Shown here: piece after piece, positions 1 through 13,821 of the stretch | Layout of the letters: every line of letters starts with the position of its first letter | How positions within the stretch are numbered: position 1 is the stretch's first letter | Assembly: GCF_964340395.1 (NCBI RefSeq) | Contig: NC_135558.1 | Span: 20,716,371-20,780,370, forward strand | Source of the DNA: Glandiceps talaboti | Taxonomy: Eukaryota > Hemichordata > Enteropneusta > Spengelidae | Direction of reading: 5' to 3' | DNA length: 64,000 nt | The notes under the pieces: model-generated | The model's database searches: none | What the model was told of the DNA's origin: nothing | Seen by the model: only the letters and a program-made list of their open reading frames with translations | Program-made: the position numbers and the translations under genes

Positions 1-3000
1 TTCAAAAAAGTCAATGTGAGTAGCATCAATAGTAAATGTTCGAATCTGAATGACTGTTATTTCATTCCATCAATAAGTTTATACTGTATTGTTTGTTTGA
101 TTCATTCCTTTAAGGATGGATCCCAAGGCCAAGGAAGCTGGTACGAAGATGGAAAGAAGATGAACATCAGACAGCCAATTAAGAAGAGAAAGAAGTAAGC
201 GAGCATTTGAAATTGTAAAATTACTGAAAATGGCCATTAGGTTTTATTGACCAATAATTACGTTCATTCGGCAATGGCAAGTACAAGTTATCTAAAGGGT
301 CTTTTGTCAGTTCCAAGCATATGACAAGCTGTGAAAATCTTATGTTACAAGTAGATTGTAGCTGAATGAAGAGTTATTTTGGAGGTTAGCATACTTATAT
401 TATCAGCAGTAATATTTTTCAAAAAGGTCAATGTGAGTAGCATCAATAGTAAATGTTAGAATCTGAATGACTGTTATTTCATTCCATCAATAAGTTTATA
501 TTGTACTGTTTGATTAATTCCTTTAAGGATGGATCCCAAGGCCAAGGAAGATGGTACGAAGATGGAAAGAAGATGAACATCAGACAGCCAATCAAGAAGA
601 GAAAGAAGTAAGCGAACATTTGAAATTGTAAAATTACTGAAAATGGCCATTAGGTTTATTGACCAATAATTACGTTCATTCGGCAATGGAAAGTACAAGT
701 TATCTAAAGAGTCTTTTGTCAGTTCCAAGCATGTGACAAGCTGTGACAATCTTATGTTACAAGTAGATTGTAGCTGAATGAAGAATTATTTTGGAGATTA
801 GAGTACTTATATTATCAGCAGTAATATTTTTCAAAAACGTCAATGTGAGTAGCATCACAAGTAAATGTTAGAATCTGAATGACTGTTATTTCATTCCATC
901 AATAAGTTTATACTGTATTGTTTGTTTGATTCATTCCTTTAAGGATGGATCTCAAGGCCAAGGAAGCTGGTACGAAGATGGAAAGAAGATGAACATCAGA
1001 CAGCCAATTAAGAAGAGAAAGAAGTAAGCGAGCATTTGAAATTGTAAAATTACTGAAAATGGCCATTAGGTTTTATTGACCAATAATTACGTTCATTCAG
1101 CAATGGAAAGTACAAGTTATCTAAAGAGTCTTTTGTCAGTTCCAACTTCCAAGCATATGACAAGCTGTGACAATCTTATGTTACAAGTAGATTGTAGCTG
1201 AATGAAGAATTATTTTGGAGATTAGAGTACTTATATTGTCAGCAGTAATATTTTTCAAAAAAGTCAATGTGAGTAGCATCAATAGTAAATGTTCGAATCT
1301 GAATGACTGTTATTTCATTCCATCAATAAGTTTATACTGTATTGTTTGTTTGATTCATTCCTTTAAGGATGGATCTCAAGGCCAAGGAAGCTGGTACGAA
1401 GATGGAAAGAAGATGAACATTAGACAGCCAATCAAGAAGAGAAAGAAGTAAGCGAACATTTGAAATTGTAAAATTATTGAAAATGGCCATTAGGTTTTAT
1501 TGACCAATAATTACGTTCATTCAGCAATGGAAAGTACAAGTTATCTAAAGGGTCTTTTGTCAGTTCCAAGCATATTAGAATCTGTGACAATCTTATGTTA
1601 CAAGTAGATTGTAGCTGAATGAAGAATCATTTTGGAGATAAGCATACTTATATTATCAGCAGCAATATTTTTCAAAAAGGTCAATGTGAGTAGCATCAAT
1701 AGTAAATGTTAGAATCTGAATGACTGTTATTTCATTACATCAATAAGTTTATACTGTATTGTTTGTTTGATTCATTCCTTTAAGGATGGATCCCAAGGCC
1801 AAGGAAGCTGGTACGAAGATGGAAAGAAGATGAACATCAGACAGCCAATTAAGAAGAGAAAGAAGTAAGCGAACATTTGAAATTGAAAATTACTGAAAAT
1901 GGCCATTAGGTTTTATTGACCAATAATTACGTTCATTCAGCAATGGAAAGTACAAGTTATCTAAAGAGTCTTTTGTCAGTTCCAACTTCCAAGCATATGA
2001 CAAGCTGTGACAATCTTATGTTACAAGTAGATTGTAGCTGAATGAAGAATTATTTTGGAGATTAGAGTACTTATATTGTCAGCAGTAATATTTTTCAAAA
2101 AAGTCAATGTGAGTAGCATCAATAGTAAATGTTCGAATCTGAATGACTGTTATTTCATTCCATCAATAAGTTTATACTGTATTGTTTGTTTGATTCATTC
2201 CTTTAAGGATGGATCTCAAGGCCAAGGAAGCTGGTACGAAGATGGAAAGAAGATGAACATTAGACAGCCAATCAAGAAGAGAAAGAAGTAAGCGAACATT
2301 TGAAATTGTAAAATTACTGAAAATGGCCATTAGGTTTTATTGACCAATAATTACGTTCATTCAGCAATGGAAAGTACAAGTTATCTAAAGATTCTTTTGT
2401 CAGTTCCAACTTCCAAGCATATGACAAGCTGTGACAATCTTATGTTACAAGTAGATTGTAGCTGAATGAAGAATTATTTTGGAGATTACAGAACTTATAT
2501 TATCAGCAGTAATATTTTTCAAAAAAGTCAATGTGAGTATCATCAATAGTAAATGTTCGAATCTGAATGACTGTTATTTCATTCCATCAATAAGTTTATA
2601 CTGTATTGTTTGTTTGATTCATTCCTTTAAGGATGGATCCCAAGGCCAAGGAAGCTGGTACGAAGATGGAAAGAAGATGAACATCAGACAGCCAATTAAG
2701 AAGAGAAAGAAGTAAGCGAGCATTTGAAATTGTAAAATTACTGAAAATGGCCATTAGGTTTTATTGACCAATAATTACGTTCATTCGGCAATGGCAAGTA
2801 CAAGTTATCTAAAGGGTCTTTTGTCAGTTCCAAGCATATGACAAGCTGTGAAAATCTTATGTTACAAGTAGATTGTAGCTGAATGAAGAGTTATTTTGGA
2901 GGTTAGCATACTTATATTATCAGCAGTAATATTTTTCAAAAAGGTCAATGTGAGTAGCATCAATAGTAAATGTTAGAATCTGAATGACTGTTATTTCATT

Positions 3001-5034
3001 CCATCAATAAGTTTATATTGTACTGTTTGATTAATTCCTTTAAGGATGGATCCCAAGGCCAAGGAAGATGGTACGAAGATGGAAAGAAGATGAACATCAG
3101 ACAGCCAATCAAGAAGAGAAAGAAGTAAGCGAACATTTGAAATTGTAAAATTACTGAAAATGGCCATTAGGTTTATTGACCAATAATTACGTTCATTCGG
3201 CAATGGAAAGTACAAGTTATCTAAAGAGTCTTTTGTCAGTTCCAAGCATGTGACAAGCTGTGACAATCTTATGTTACAAGTAGATTGTAGCTGAATGAAG
3301 AATTATTTTGGAGATTAGAGTACTTATATTATCAGCAGTAATATTTTTCAAAAACGTCAATGTGAGTAGCATCACAAGTAAATGTTAGAATCTGAATGAC
3401 TGTTATTTCATTCCATCAATAAGTTTATACTGTATTGTTTGTTTGATTCATTCCTTTAAGGATGGATCTCAAGGCCAAGGAAGCTGGTACGAAGATGGAA
3501 AGAAGATGAACATCAGACAGCCAATTAAGAAGAGAAAGAAGTAAGCGAGCATTTGAAATTGTAAAATTACTGAAAATGGCCATTAGGTTTTATTGACCAA
3601 TAATTACGTTCATTCAGCAATGGAAAGTACAAGTTATCTAAAGAGTCTTTTGTCAGTTCCAACTTCCAAGCATATGACAAGCTGTGACAATCTTATGTTA
3701 CAAGTAGATTGTAGCTGAATGAAGAATTATTTTGGAGATTAGAGTACTTATATTGTCAGCAGTAATATTTTTCAAAAAAGTCAATGTGAGTAGCATCAAT
3801 AGTAAATGTTCGAATCTGAATGACTGTTATTTCATTCCATCAATAAGTTTATACTGTATTGTTTGTTTGATTCATTCCTTTAAGGATGGATCTCAAGGCC
3901 AAGGAAGCTGGTACGAAGATGGAAAGAAGATGAACATTAGACAGCCAATCAAGAAGAGAAAGAAGTAAGCGAACATTTGAAATTGTAAAATTATTGAAAA
4001 TGGCCATTAGGTTTTATTGACCAATAATTACGTTCATTCAGCAATGGAAAGTACAAGTTATCTAAAGGGTCTTTTGTCAGTTCCAAGCATATGAGAATCT
4101 GTGACAATCTTATGTTACAAGTAGATTGTAGCTGAATGAAGAATTATTTTGGAGATAAGCATACTTATATTATCAGCAGCAATATTTTTCAAAAAGGTCA
4201 ATGTGAGTAGCATCAATAGTAAATGTTAGAATCTGAATGACTGTTATTTCATTACATCAATAAGTTTATACTGTATTGTTTGTTTGATTCATTCCTTTAA
4301 GGATGGATCCCAAGGCCAAGGAAGCTGGTACGAAGATGGAAAGAAGATGAACATCAGACAGCCAATTAAGAAGAGAAAGAAGTAAGCGAACATTTGAAAT
4401 TGAAAATTACTGAAAATGGCCATTAGGTTTTATTGACCAATAATTACGTTCATTCAGCAATGGAAAGTACAAGTTATCTAAAGAGTCTTTTGTCAGTTCC
4501 AACTTCCAAGCATATGACAAGCTGTGACAATCTTATGTTACAAGTAGATTGTAGCTGAATGAAGAATTATTTTGGAGATTAGAGTACTTATATTGTCAGC
4601 AGTAATATTTTTCAAAAAAGTCAATGTGAGTAGCATCAATAGTAAATGTTCGAATCTGAATGACTGTTATTTCATTCCATCAATAAGTTTATACTGTATT
4701 GTTTGTTTGATTCATTCCTTTAAGGATGGATCTCAAGGCCAAGGAAGCTGGTACGAAGATGGAAAGAAGATGAACATTAGACAGCCAATCAAGAAGAGAA
4801 AGAAGTAAGCGAACATTTGAAATTGTAAAATTACTGAAAATGGCCATTAGGTTTTATTGACCAATAATTACGTTCATTCAGCAATGGAAAGTACAAGTTA
4901 TCTAAAGATTCTTTTGTCAGTTCCAACTTCCAAGCATATGACAAGCTGTGACAATCTTATGTTACAAGTAGATTGTAGCTAAATGAAGAATTATTTTGGA
5001 GATTACAGAACTTATATTATCAGCAGTAATATTT
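1..5034 (+). repeat. Higher-order repeat A: two tandem copies of a 2,517-bp six-monomer block
   Basis: Cassettes start at 115, 528, 944, 1368, 1785, 2208, then 2632, 3045, 3461, 3885, 4302 and 4725. Each of the first six recurs exactly 2,517 bp later with matching private variants, for example the CACAAG variant at 944/3461 and the short pyrimidine tract at 528/3045. Scattered single-base differences, such as CATATTAG near 1,570 against CATATGAG near 4,088, show the copies are not an exact assembly duplicate. The first copy is cut by the window edge. A third, altered version starts just after 5,034 without its first monomer. Confidence 0.9.
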
Positions 5035-8000
5035 TTCAAAAAAGTCAATGTGAGTAGCATCAATAGTAAATGTTAGAATCTGAATGACTGTTATTTCATT
5101 CCATCAATAAGTTTATATTGTACTGTTTGATTCATTCCTTTAAGGATGGATCCCAAGGCCAAGGAAGATGGTACGAAGATGGAAAGAAGATGAACATCAG
5201 ACAGCCAATCAAGAAGAGAAAGAAGTAAGCGAACATTTGAAATTGTAAAATTACTGAAAATGGCCATTAGGTTTATTGACCAATAATTACGTTCATTCGG
5301 CAATGGAAAGTACAAGTTATCTAAAGAGTCTTTTGTCAGTTCCAAGCATATGACAAGCTGTGACAATCTTATGTTACAAGTAGATTGTAGCTGAATGAAG
5401 AATTATTTTGGAGATTAGAGTACTTATATTATCAGCAGTAATATTTTTCAAAAACGTCAATGTGAGTAGCATCACAAGTAAATGTTAGAATCTGAATGAC
5501 TGTTATTTCATTCCATCAATAAGTTTATACTGTATTGTTTGTTTGATTCATTCCTTTAAGGATGGATCTCAAGGCCAAGGAAGGTGGTACGAAGATGGAA
5601 AGAAGATGAACATCAGACAGCCAATCAAGAAGAGAAAGAAGTAAGCGAACATTTGAAATTGTAAAATTATTGAAAATGGCAATTAGGTTTTATTGACAAA
5701 TAATTACGTTCATTCAGCAATGGAAAGTACAAGTTATCTAAAGATTCTTTTGTCAGTTCCAACTTCCAAGGATATGACAAGCTGTGACAATCTTATGTTA
5801 CAAGTAGATTGTAGCTGAATGAAGAATTATTTTGGAGATTAGAGTACTTATATTGTCAGCAGTAATATTTTTCAAAAAAGTCAATGTGAGTAGCATCAAT
5901 AGTAAATGTTCGAATCTGAATGACTGTTATTTCATTCCATCAATAAGTTTATACTGTATTGTTTGTTTGATTCATTCCTTTAAGGATGGATCTCAAGGCC
6001 AAGGAAGCTGGTACGAAGATGGAAAGAAGATGAACATCAGACAGCCAATCAAGAAGAGTAAGAAGTAAGCGAACATTTGAAATTGTAAAATTACTGAAAA
6101 TGGCCATTAGGTTTTATTGACCAATAATTACGTTCATTCAGCAATGGAAAGTACAAGTTATCTAAAGATTCTTTTGTCAGTTCCAACTTCCAAGCATATG
6201 GCAAGCTGTGACAATCTTATGTTACAAGTAGATTGTAGCTGAATGAAGAATTATTTTGGAGATTAGAGAACTTATATTATCAGCAGTAATATTTTTCAAA
6301 AAAGTCAATGTGAGTAGCATCAATAGTAAATGTTCGAATCTGAATGACTGTTATTTCATTCCATCAATAAGTTTATACTGTATTGTTTGTTTGATTCATT
6401 CCTTTAAGGATGGATCCCAAGGCCAAGGAAGCTGGTACGAAGATGGAAAGAAGATGAACATCAGATAGCCAATTAAGAAGAGAAAGAAGTAAGCGAGCAT
6501 TTGAAATTGTGTAAAATTACTGAAAATGGCCATTAGGTTTTATTGACCAATAATTACGTTCATTCGGCAATGGCAAGTACAAGTTATCTAAAGGGTCTTT
6601 TGTCAGTTCCAAGCATATGACAAGCTGTGAAAATCTTATGTTACAAGTAGATTGTAGCTGAATGAAGAATTATTTTGGAGGTTAGCATACTTATATTATC
6701 AGCAGTAATATTTTTCAAAAAGGTCAATGTGAGTAGCATCAATAGTAAATGTTAGAATCTGAATGACTGTTATTTCATTCCATCAATAAGTTTATATTGT
6801 ACTGTTTGATTAATTCCTTTAAGGATGGATCCCAATGCCAAGGAAGCTGGTACGAAGATGGAAAGAAGATGAACATCAGACAGCCAATCAAGAAGAGAAA
6901 GAAGTAAGCGAACATTTGAAATTGTAAAATTACTGAAAATGGCCATTAGGTTTATTGACCAATAATTACGTTCATTCGGCAATGGAAAGTACAAGTTATC
7001 TAAAATGTCTTTTGTCAGTTCCAAGCATGTGACAAGCTGTGACAATCTTATGTTACAAGTATATTGTAGCTGAATGAAGAATTATTTTGGAGATTAGAGT
7101 ACTTATATTATCAGCAGTAATATTTTTCAAAAACGTCAATGTGAGTAGCATCACAAGTAAATGTTACAATCTGAATGACTGTTATTTCATTCCATCAATA
7201 AGTTTATACTGTATTGTTTGTTTGATTCATTCCTTTAAGGATGGATCTCAAGGCCAAGGAAGCTGGTACGAAGATGGAAAGAAGATGAACATTAGACAGC
7301 CAATCAAGAAGAGAAAGAAGTAAGCGAACATTTGAAATTGTAAAATTACTGAAAATGGCCATTAGGTTTTATTGACCAATAATTACGTTCATTCAGCAAT
7401 GGAAAGTACAAGTTATCTAAAGATTCTTTTGTCAGTTCCAACTTCCAAGCATATGACAAGCTGTGACAATCTTATGTTACAAATAGATCGTAACTAAATG
7501 AACAATTATTTTGGAGATTAGACTACTTATATTATCAGCAGTAATATTTTTCAAAAAGGTCAATGTGAGTAGCATCAATAGTAAATGTTAGAATCTGAAC
7601 GACTGTTATCTCATTCCATCAATAAGTTTATACTGTATTGTTTGTTTGATTCATTCCTTTAAGGATGGATCTCAAGGCCAAAGAAGCTGGTACGAAGATG
7701 GAAAGAAGATGAACATCAGACAGCCAATCAAGAAGAGAAAGAAGTAAGCGAACATTTGAAATTGTAAAATTACTGAAAATGGCCATTAGGTTTTATTGAC
7801 CAATAATTACGTTCATTCAGCAATGGAAAATACAAGTTATCTAAAGGGTCTTTTGTCAGTTCCAAGCATATGAGAAGCTGTGACAATCTAATGTTACAAG
7901 TAGATTGTAGCTGAATGAAGAATTATTTTGGAGATTAGCATACTTATATTATGAGCAGTAATATTTTTCAAAAAGGTCAATGTGAGTAGCATCAATAGTA

Positions 8001-11000
8001 AATGTTAGAATCTGAATGACTGTTATTTCATTACATCAATAAGTTTATACTGTATTGTTTGTTTGATTCATTCCTTTAAGGATGGATCTCAAGGCCAAGG
8101 AAGCTGGTACGAAGATGGAAAGAAGATGAACATCAGACAGCCAATCAAGAAGAGAAAGAAGTAAGCGAACATTTGAAATTGTAAAATTACTGAAAATGGC
8201 CATTAGGTTTTATTGACCAATAATTACGTTCATTCAGCAATGGAAAATACAAGTTATCTAAAGGGTCTTTTGTCAGTTCCAAGCATATGAGAAGCTGTGA
8301 CAATCTAATGTTACAAGTAGATTGTAGCTGAATGAAGAATTATTTTGGAGATTAGCATACTTATATTATGAGCAGTAATATTTTTCAAAAAGGTCAATGT
8401 GAGTAGCATCAATAGTAAATGTTAGAATCTGAATGACTGTTATTTCATTACATCAATAACTTTATACTGTATTGTTTGTTTGATTCATTCCTTTAAGGAT
8501 GGATCCCAAGGCCAAGGAAGCTGGTACGAAGATGGAAAGAAGATGAACATCAGACAGCCAATTAAGAAGAGAAAGAAGTAAGCAAACATTTGAAATTGAA
8601 AATTACTGAAAATGGCCATTAGGTTTTATTGACCAATAATTACGTTCATTCAGCAATGGAAAGTACAAGTTATCTAAAGAGTCTTTTGTCAGTTCCAAAT
8701 TCCAAGCATATGACAAGCTGTGACAATCTTATGTTACAAATAGATTGTAGCTGAATGAAGAATTATTTTGGAGATTAGAGTACTTATATTGTCAGCAGTA
8801 ATATTTTTCAGAAAAGTCAATGTGAGTAGCTTCAATAGAAAATGTTAGAATCTGAATGACTGTTATATCATTCCATCAATAAGTTTATACTGTATTATTT
8901 GTTTGATTCATTCCTTTAAGGATGGATCTCAAGGCCAAGGAAGCTGGTACGAAGATGGAAAGAAGATGAACATCAGACAGCTAATCAAGAAGAGAAAGAA
9001 GTAAGCGAACATTTGAAATTGTAAAATTATTGAAAATGGCCATTAGGTTTTATTGACCAATAATTACGTTCATTCAGCAATGGAAAGTACAAGTTATCTA
9101 AAGGGTCTTTTGTCAGTTCCAACTTCCAAGCATATGACAAGCTGTGACAATCTTATGTTAAAAGTAGATTGTAGCTGAATGAAGAATTATTTTGGAGATT
9201 AGAGTACTTATATTGTCAGCAGTGATATTTTTCAAAAAAGTCAATGTGAGTAGCATCAATAGTAAATGTTCGAATCTGAATGACTGTTATTTCATTCCAT
9301 CAATAAGTTTATACTGTATTGTTTGTTTGATTCATTCCTTTAAGGATGGATCTCAAGGCCAAGGAAGCTGGTACGAAGATGGAATGAAGATGAACATCAG
9401 ACAGCTAATCAAGAAGAGAAAGAAGTAAGCGAACATTTGAAATTATAAAATTATTGAAAATGGCCATTACGTTTTATTGACCAATAATTACGTTCATTCA
9501 GCAATGGAAAGTACAAGTTATCTAAAGAGTCTTTTGTCAGTTCCAACTTCCAAGCATATGACAAGCTGTGACAATCTTATGTTACAAGTAGATTGTAGCT
9601 GAATGAAGAATTATTTTGGAGATTAGAGTACTTATATTGTCAGCAGTAATATTTTTCAAAAAAGTCAATGTGAGTAGCATCAATAGTAAATGTTCGAATC
9701 TGAATGATTGTTATTTCATTCCATCAATAAGTTTATACTGTATTGTTTGTTTGATTCATTCCTTTAAGGGTGGATCTCAAGGCCAAGGAAGCTGGTACGA
9801 AGATGGAAAGAAGATGAACATCAGACAGCCAATTAAGAAGATAAAGAAGTAAGCGAACATTTGAAATTGAAAATTACTGAAAATGGCCATTAGGTTTTAT
9901 TGACCAATAATTACTTTCATTCAGCAATGGAAAGTACAAGTTATCTAAAGATTCTTTTGTCAGTTCCAACTTCCAAGCATATGACAAGCTGTGACAATCT
10001 TATGTTACAAGTAGATTGTAGTTGAATGAAGAATTATTTTGGAGATTAGAGAACTTATATTATCAGCAGTAATATTTTTCAAAAAAGTCAATGTGAGTAG
10101 CATCACAAGTAAATGTTCGAATCTGAATGACTGTTATTTCATTCCATCATTAAGTTTATACTGTATTGTTTGTTTGATTCATTCCTTTAAGGATGGATCT
10201 CAAGGCCAAGGAAGCTGGTACGAAGATGGAAAGAAGATGAACATTAGACAGCCAATCAAGAAGAGAAAGAAGTAAGCGAACATTTGAAATTGTAAAATTA
10301 CTGAAAATGGCCATTAGGTTTTATTGACCAATAATTACGTTCATTCAGCAATGGAAAGTACAAGTTATCTAAAGATTCTTTTGTCAGTTCCAACTTCCAA
10401 GCATATGACAAGCTGTGACAATCTTATGTTACAAGTAGATTGTAGCTGAATGAAGAATTATTTTGGAGATTAGAGAACTTATATTATCAGCAGTAATATT
10501 TTTCAAAAAGGTCAATGTGAGTAGCATCACAAGTAAATGTTCGAATCTGAATGACTGTTATTTCATTCCATCAATAAGTTTATACTGTATTGTTTGTTTG
10601 ATTCATTCCTTTAAGGATGGATCCCAAGGCCAAGGAAGCTGGTACGAAGATGGAAAGAAGATGAACATCAGACAGCCAATTAAGAAGAGAAAGAAGTAAG
10701 CGAGCATTTGAAATTGTAAAATTACTGAAAATGGCCATTAGGTTTTATTGACCAATAATTACGTTCATTCAGCAATGGAAAGTACAAGTTATCTAAAGAG
10801 TCTTTTGTCAGTTCCAACTTCCAAGCATATGACAAGCTGTGACAATCTTATGTTACAAGTGGATTGTAGCTGAATGAAGAATTATTTTGGAGATTAGAGT
10901 ACTTATATTTTCAGCAGTAATATTTTTCAAAAAAGTCAATGTGAGTAGCATCACAAGTAAATGTTCGAATCTGAATGACTGTTATTTCATTCCATCAATA

Positions 11001-12149
11001 AGTTTATACTGTATTGTTTGTTTGATTCATTCCTTTAAGGATGGATCCCAAGGCCAAGGAAGCTGGTACGAAGATGGAAAGAAGATGAACATCAGACAGC
11101 CAATTAAGAAGAGAAAGAAGTAAGCGAGCATTTGAAATTGTAAAATTACTGAAAATGGCCATTAGGTTTTATTGACCAATAATTACGTTCATTCAGCAAT
11201 GGAAAGTACAAGTTATCTAAAGAGTCTTTTGTCAGTTCCAACTTCCAAGCATATGACAAGCTGTGACAATCTTATGTTACAAGTGGATTGTAGCTGAATG
11301 AAGAATTATTTTGGAGATTAGAGTACTTATATTTTCAGCAGTAATATTTTTCAAAAAAGTCCATGTGAGTAGCATCAATAGTAAATGTTCGAATCTGAAT
11401 GACTGTTATTTCATTCCATCAATAAGTTTATACTGTATTGTTTGTTTGATTCATTCCTTTAAGGATGGATCTCAAGGCCAAGGAAGCTGGTACGAAGATG
11501 GAAAGAAGATGAACATTAGACAGCCAATCAAGAAGAGAAAGAAGTAAGCAAACATTTGAAATTGTAAAATTACTGAAAATGGCCATTAGGTTTATTGACC
11601 AATAATTACGTTCATTCGGCAATGGCAAGTACAAGTTATCTAAAGGGTCTTTTGTCAGTTCCAAGCATATGAGAAGCTGTGACAATCTTATGTTACAAGT
11701 AGATTGTAGCTGAATGAAGAATTATTTTGGAGATTAGAGTACTTATATTGTCAGCAGTAATATTTTTCAAAAAAGTCAATGTGAGTAGCATCAATAGTAA
11801 ATGTTCGAATCTGAATGACTGTTATTTCATTACATCAATAAATTTATACTGTATTGTTTGTTTGATTCATTCCTTTAAGGATGGATCCCAAGGCCAAGGA
11901 AGCTGGTACGAAGATGGAAAGAAGATGAACATCAGACAGCCAATTAAGAAGAGAAAGAAGTAAGCGAACATTTGAAATTGAAAATTACTGAAAATGGCCA
12001 TTAGGTTTTATTGACCAATAATTACGTTCATTCAGCAATGGAAAGTACAAGTTATCTAAAGATTCTTTTGTCAGTTCCAACTTCCAAGCATATGACAAGC
12101 TGTGACAATCTTATGTTACAAGTAGATTGTAGCTGAATGAAGAATTATT
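5035..12149 (+). repeat. Array segment with 17 mixed-type monomers
   Basis: Cassettes start at 5145, 5561, 5985, 6409, 6824, 7240, 7664, 8081, 8498, 8921, 9345, 9769, 10192, 10616, 11040, 11464 and 11880. Local duplications are visible. The stretch with AATCTAATG and ATGAGCAG at about 7,819-7,955 recurs 417 bp later. Units carrying GTGGATTG and ATTTTCAGC recur at 424 bp spacing near 10,860 and 11,285. The copy at 9,769 starts GGTGGATC rather than GATGGATC. No long higher-order period dominates here. Confidence 0.85.
6409..6488 (+). pseudogene. Cassette copy 16 with premature stop
   Basis: The phase-0 frame is cut by a CAG to TAG change at 6466-6468, removing the last eight residues including the basic KKRKK end. 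The acceptor and donor-like GTAAGC are unchanged. It is one of only two nonsense copies among 141. Confidence 0.75.
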
Positions 12150-13821
12150 TTGGAGATTAGAGAACTTATATTATCAGCAGTAATATTTTTCAAAAAAGTC
12201 AATGTGAGTATCATCAATAGTAAATGTTCGAATCTGAATGACTGTTATTTCATTCCATCAATAAGTTTATACTGTATTGTTTGTTTGATTCATTCCTTTA
12301 AGGATGGATCCCAAGGCCAAGGAAGCTGGTACGAAGATGGAAAGAAGATGAACATCAGACAGCCAATTAAGAAGAGAAAGAAGTAAGCGAGCATTTGAAA
12401 TTGTAAAATTACTGAAAATGGTCATTAGGTTTTATTGACCAATAATTACGTTCATTCGGCAATGGCAAGTACAAGTTATCTAAAGGGTCTTTTGTCAGTT
12501 CCAAGCATATGACAAGCTGTGAAAATCTTATGTTACAAGTAGATTGTAGCTGAATGAAGAATTATTTTGGAGGTTAGCATACTTATATTATCAGCAGTAA
12601 TATTTTTCAAAAAGGTCAATGTGAGTAGCATCAATAGTAAATGTTAGAATCTGAATGACTGTTATTTCATTCCATCAATAAGTTTATATTGTACTGTTTG
12701 ATTAATTCCTTTAAGGATGGATCCCAAGGCCAAGGAAGATGGTACGAAGATGGAAAGAAGATGAACATCAGACAGCCAATCAAGAAGAGAAAGAAGTAAG
12801 CGAACATTTGAAATTGTAAAATTACTGAAAATGGCCATTAGGTTTATTGACCAATAATTACGTTCATTCAGCAATGGAAAGTACAAGTTATCTAAAGAGT
12901 CTTTTGTCAGTTCCAACTTCCAAGCATATGACAAGCTGTGACAATCTTATGTTACAAGTAGATTGTAGCTGAATGAAGAATTATTTTGGAGATTAGAGAA
13001 CTTATATTATCAGCAGTAATATTTTTCAAAAAAGTCAATGTGAGTATCATCAATAGTAAATGTTCGAATCTGAATGACTGTTATTTCATTCCATCAATAA
13101 GTTTATACTGTATTGTTTGTTTGATTCATTCCTTTAAGGATGGATCCCAAGGCCAAGGAAGCTGGTACGAAGATGGAAAGAAGATGAACATCAGACAGCC
13201 AATTAAGAAGAGAAAGAAGTAAGCGAGCATTTGAAATTGTAAAATTACTGAAAATGGTCATTAGGTTTTATTGACCAATAATTACGTTCATTCGGCAATG
13301 GCAAGTACAAGTTATCTAAAGGGTCTTTTGTCAGTTCCAAGCATATGACAAGCTGTGAAAATCTTATGTTACAAGTAGATTGTAGCTGAATGAAGAATTA
13401 TTTTGGAGGTTAGCATACTTATATTATCAGCAGTAATATTTTTCAAAAAGGTCAATGTGAGTAGCATCAATAGTAAATGTTAGAATCTGAATGACTGTTA
13501 TTTCATTCCATCAATAAGTTTATATTGTACTGTTTGATTAATTCCTTTAAGGATGGATCCCAAGGCCAAGGAAGATGGTACGAAGATGGAAAGAAGATGA
13601 ACATCAGACAGCCAATCAAGAAGAGAAAGAAGTAAGCGAACATTTGAAATTGTAAAATTACTGAAAATGGCCATTAGGTTTATTGACCAATAATTACGTT
13701 CATTCAGCAATGGAAAGTACAAGTTATCTAAAGAGTCTTTTGTCAGTTCCAACTTCCAAGCATATGACAAGCTGTGACAATCTTATGTTACAAGTAGATT
13801 GTAGCTGAATGAAGAATTATT
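12150..13821 (+). repeat. Exact-looking tandem duplication of an 836-bp dimer
   Basis: Cassettes start at 12303, 12716, 13139 and 13552. The two halves (12,150-12,985 and 12,986-13,821) share every variant I compared by eye, including the rare AATGGTCATT that breaks the palindrome near 12,418 and 13,254. I found no difference between them, so this is probably one of the youngest exchanges in the array. Confidence 0.88.
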
